Source: Terribacillus halophilus (GTDB lineage Bacteria > Bacillota > Bacilli > Bacillales > Amphibacillaceae). Taken from it: a stretch of 64,000 nucleotides of DNA. Position numbers and translations under genes: made by a program. A model generated the notes under the pieces. It was not told the DNA's origin, did no database searches, and was given only the letters and a program-made list of their open reading frames with translations. Where the stretch lies: positions 708,824 to 772,823 of the forward strand of contig NZ_LT727828.1 of assembly GCF_900162685.1 (NCBI RefSeq). Direction: 5' to 3'. This document shows positions 61,001 to 64,000 of this stretch, piece by piece (position 1 is the first letter of the stretch; every line of letters begins with the position of its first letter).

Positions 61001-64000
61001 TAACAGGAGCAGAATTTACGCTGCAAGATGACAACGAAAAAGTTCTTCAAACCGGTCTAACAACAAACGAAGCTGGTGAACTGGCGATCACACACTTGAA
61101 GCCGGGCGATTATCAGTTAGTGGAAACAAAAGCACCAGCAGATTATGTGCTGAATGACACACCAATCATCTTTACAATTGAGAAAGGACAGCAAGTGATT
61201 TCGACAGTGGAAGTGGAAAATACACTTACACCAGGTGCTGTATCCTTGATTAAAGTAGATAAAGACAATGAAGGTGTGCCGCTTCAAGGAGCGGAATACA
61301 AATTAGTCGATGCAGCAGGTACAACGATACAAGAAAAGCTGGTTACCGATTTGGATGGCCGCATTATCGTTTCGAACCTGGCACCAGGAAAGTATCAATT
61401 TATCGAAACAAAAGCACCAGAAAACTATGTGCTAGATGAAACACCAATTGACGTGGAAGTAACGCGCAGTCAAGAGGAAGCAGCTATTGTGCGTGCCGAG
61501 AATGAGCTGATTCCGGGAAGCGTCGCCTTAGAGAAGAAAGACAGTGTGGATGAATCCATCACACTAGCAGGCGCTGCATTCAAACTTGTAGACAGCAAAG
61601 GTAATACGATTGAAGAAAAACTATCAACAGACGAGAACGGCAGAATTGTTGTAGAAGATTTGAAACCAGGTGCTTATCAGTTTATTGAAACAAAAGCACC
61701 CGCGGATTATGCGCTCAACGAAAAGCCAATCGACTTTGAAATTAGCAAGAATCAGCAAGAGAAACTTGTTGTGTCTGCAGCAAACAAACTAATTCCAGGC
61801 AGTGTGGAATTAACGAAAATCAATACACACGATCGTGCAGAGAAACTGGCAGGAGCTGTTTTCGAACTGCAAGATCAAGATGGCAAGGTAATGCAAGCAG
61901 ACTTGAAGACAGACGAATCAGGCAGCATGACCGTCGATAATTTGGCACCAGGAAACTACCAATTTGTTGAGACCGCAGCACCGACAGACTTTGTAACAGA
62001 TCAAACACCAATCCGTTTTGTAATTGAAAGAAGTCAGCAGGAAAAAGTGACACTTACAGCGGAAAATGATCTGAAAAAAGGATCGTTGGAAATTGTGAAG
62101 CTCGACAGCGTCGATGAGAAGCTAGGTCTGGAAGGAGCTTCATTCGACCTACTGACAGCTGAAGGAGATAAGGTTGCGTCTGGTACAACAGATAAAGAAG
62201 GAAAGCTTGTTTTCAAAGATCTCGTTCCAGGCAGCTATTTCATTAAAGAAACGAAAGCTCCATTTGGATACGATCTAGATCCGGCAGCTAAACCGGTAAC
62301 AATTGAGCGCAGCCAGCAAGAAACAGCAGTCGTCCAGCTTCAAAACGAACTCTCCACGGGAGCAGTTCAGCTGAAGAAAGTCGACAGCGCAGATAACAAT
62401 ATAATGCTTTCCAATGCAGTGTTCCGTTTACAGGACAGCAACGGTGACACATTGCAGGAAGGGTTAACAACGAACGGTGATGGTTTACTGACAATTACCG
62501 ATTTGAAACCAGGTAACTACCAGTTGATTGAAACAAGCGCACCAGAGAATTATGTGCTGGATAACACACCAATTGCTATCACGATTGAAAAAGGACAGCA
62601 AACAGCCCTTCCTGTCACTGCAGAAAATACACTGCAGCCAGGTATCGTATCACTAATTAAGGTAGACAAAGACAATCCAGAAACTCATCTGGAGAACGCA
62701 CAATTTAAATTGTTAGATGAAAAAGGAAACACAGTAAAAGAGCAGCTGCACACAGATGGAGAAGGGCGTATTATCGTGGAAGATTTAGCGCCAGGTTCCT
62801 ACACATTTGTGGAAACAAAAGCACCAGCAGGGTATGAGTTGGATGACACAGCTATCAGCGTCACGGTAGAAAAAGGTCAAAAAGAAGCAGCAGTTGTGAC
62901 GGCTGTCAATGAACTAACAACAGGAAGTGTCGCGCTTGAGAAAATCGATGCAGACAACAATGAAGTGAAGTTGGAAGGCGCGGTCTTCAAACTTGTGAAC
63001 GCAGAAGGTGACGCAGTAAAAGAACAGCTCGTTACTGATGAGAACGGGCAAATCACAGTGGAAGATCTAAAGCCGGGTAACTATCAGTTTATCGAAACAA
63101 AAGCACCAGCAGGTTACGACTTGGATGCATCACCAATCAACGTAACAGTTGATAAAGGGCAGCAAGAAACAGCAGTTGTTACAGCAGAGAACCTACTAAC
63201 ACCAGGAAGCGTTAAGCTTGAAAAAGTCGATGCCGACAACAACACAGAGAAATTAGCTGGCGCAGTCTTCCAACTAGTGAACGATAAAGGTGACGCAGTA
63301 AAAGAACAGCTCGTCACTGATGAGAACGGTGAAATCACAGTTGAAGGTTTGAAGCCAGGAAACTACCAGTTTATCGAAACAAAAGCACCGGCAGGTTACG
63401 ATTTAGATGAAACACCAATTAATGTAACAGTTGCGAAAGGCCAGCAAGAAACGGCAATTGTTACAGCAGAGAACCAACTAACACCAGGGAGCGTCGCACT
63501 TGAGAAAGTCGATGCAGATGACAACACAGTAAAATTAGCTGGCGCAGTCTTTAAACTTGTGAACGATAAAGGTGACGCAGTAAAAGAAAAGCTCGTTACT
63601 GATAAGAACGGACAGATCACAGTTGATGGATTGAAGCCAGGAAACTACCAATTTATCGAAACAAAAGCACCAGCAGGTTATGACTTAGATGAAACACCGA
63701 TTAACGTAACCGTTGCGAAGGGTCAGCAGGAAACAGCGGTTGTGACAGCAAAGAACAAACTCACACCAGGAACAGCTGTGTTAGAGAAAGTCGATGCAGA
63801 TGATGCTTCTATTCTTTTGGAAGGTGCAGTGTTCAAACTGGTCAATGAAAAAGGTGACATGGTTAGAGAAAACCTTACAACGGACGAAACAGGCCGCGTT
63901 ACGGTTGATGACTTGAAGCCAGGAAACTATCAATTCATTGAAACAAAAGCACCAGCAGGCTATCAGCTTAATGAGGCACCAATTGATGTGACTGTGGAGA
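55017..64000 (+). CDS. Giant collagen-adhesin-like surface protein, 3' end outside window
   Basis: GTG at 55017 with AAAGGAG nine bases upstream; frame open to the window end (2,994 codons and more). Signal peptide about 1-33 (LIMILLMQTVLSGSLGTAQVFA), an N-terminal beta domain, an acidic low-complexity stretch (about 175-285), then five tandem collagen-binding-domain-like modules of about 137 residues (about 435-1125; each with a motif such as EITWTVDFNKK, IITWEIEYNYN, WTIDFNKDS, EITWNVGVN, INWRIDINK), a GSGSGSGEYG linker, and from residue 1136 at least twenty Cna-B modules. Each Cna-B has an LxKxD Lys and an ETKAP Glu, the pair that forms internal isopeptide bonds and stiffens the stalk. LPxTG must lie downstream. 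Likely a sortase-anchored adhesin. Ligand unknown. The product is visible only with the frame unclosed, so automatic ORF calls may miss it. Confidence 0.9.
58423..64000 (+). repeat. Array of at least 20 Cna-B/SpaA modules
   Basis: Module starts at about 58423, 58690, 58982, 59257, 59545, 59824, 60106, 60388, 60670, 60949, 61231, 61513, 61795, 62077, 62356, 62638, 62920, 63202, 63484, 63766. Usual period 282 bp (94 residues). Cut by the window end. Confidence 0.92.
59824..62637 (+). repeat. Two copies of a five-module, 1407-bp superrepeat
   Basis: Copy A 59824-61230, copy B 61231-62637, third copy beginning at 62638. Modules 5 apart are each other's best matches (6/11/16, 7/12/17, 8/13, 9/14, 10/15), with starts exactly 1407 bases apart in 6/11, 11/16, 7/12, 12/17, 9/14 and 10/15. 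Confidence 0.85.

Noticed and set aside
58423-64000. CRISPR-like or satellite array
   Set aside because: The 282-bp period keeps reading frame and protein motifs throughout; it is coding repeat, not spacer-repeat DNA.

Overview
The window reads as chromosome of a spore-forming, flagellated, Gram-positive Bacillaceae species. The order spoIID-spoIIQ-spoIIID-mbl-flhO-flhP-fabZ is the Bacillus order. Ribosome binding sites are strong AGGAGG types, TTG and GTG starts are common, and there are genes for ribitol-type wall teichoic acid (WTA) and a ComK homologue. I think of Terribacillus or a close relative, but the sequence alone does not prove the genus.

Layout. 0-8 kb: the end of an NlpC/P60 endopeptidase, then sporulation genes (spoIID, spoIIQ, spoIIID), mbl, and two flagellar rod/hook-type genes with a small EpuA-like membrane protein. 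Between spoIIQ and spoIIID lies a gene resembling AimR peptide-pheromone receptors but without their DNA-binding N-terminus. 8-14.8 kb: a tiny membrane protein behind a sigma-B-like promoter, fabZ, a short comK, an unknown gene, an acyltransferase, a YknW/YknX-like pair and a glycosyltransferase. 15-19.4 kb: a secreted lysozyme-like hydrolase with CWB2 repeats, an AbrB-type regulator, and a divergent SDR/TetR pair. 19.4-28.2 kb: a four-gene sugar-lipid glycosylation operon (minus strand), then a polymer-export cluster (MurJ-like flippase, O-antigen ligase-like protein, ALG14/ALG13-type pair) and tagO.

28.3-48.7 kb is a WTA and cell-surface island. It holds tagD/tagB, tarI/tarJ, two CDP-polyol phosphotransferases, a TarM/TagE-like glycosyltransferase, two large GW-repeat autolysins (a glucosaminidase and an amidase), tagA, tagGH and an LCP ligase. 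Together these make the linkage unit (TagO, TagA, TagB), supply CDP-glycerol and CDP-ribitol (TagD, TarIJ), polymerise, glycosylate, export (TagGH) and attach (LCP) the polymer. GW modules of the autolysins probably bind teichoic acid. WalR/PhoP-like direct repeats (TGTWAH-N5-TGTWAH) stand before tagO, tagGH and, less perfectly, tagA and the flippase gene.

49-50.6 kb has small DUF1659, DUF2922 and YvrJ genes and a lysine/glutamate-rich membrane protein. 50.6-64 kb has a SARP-like response regulator and an unusual hybrid kinase with two kinase modules, divergent from a giant collagen-adhesin-like surface protein. That protein starts at 55017 and is still open at the window end (at least 2,994 codons). 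Its 20 visible Cna-B modules are arranged in a higher-order repeat of exactly 1407 bp. No rRNA, tRNA, CRISPR array, insertion sequence or prophage was recognised.
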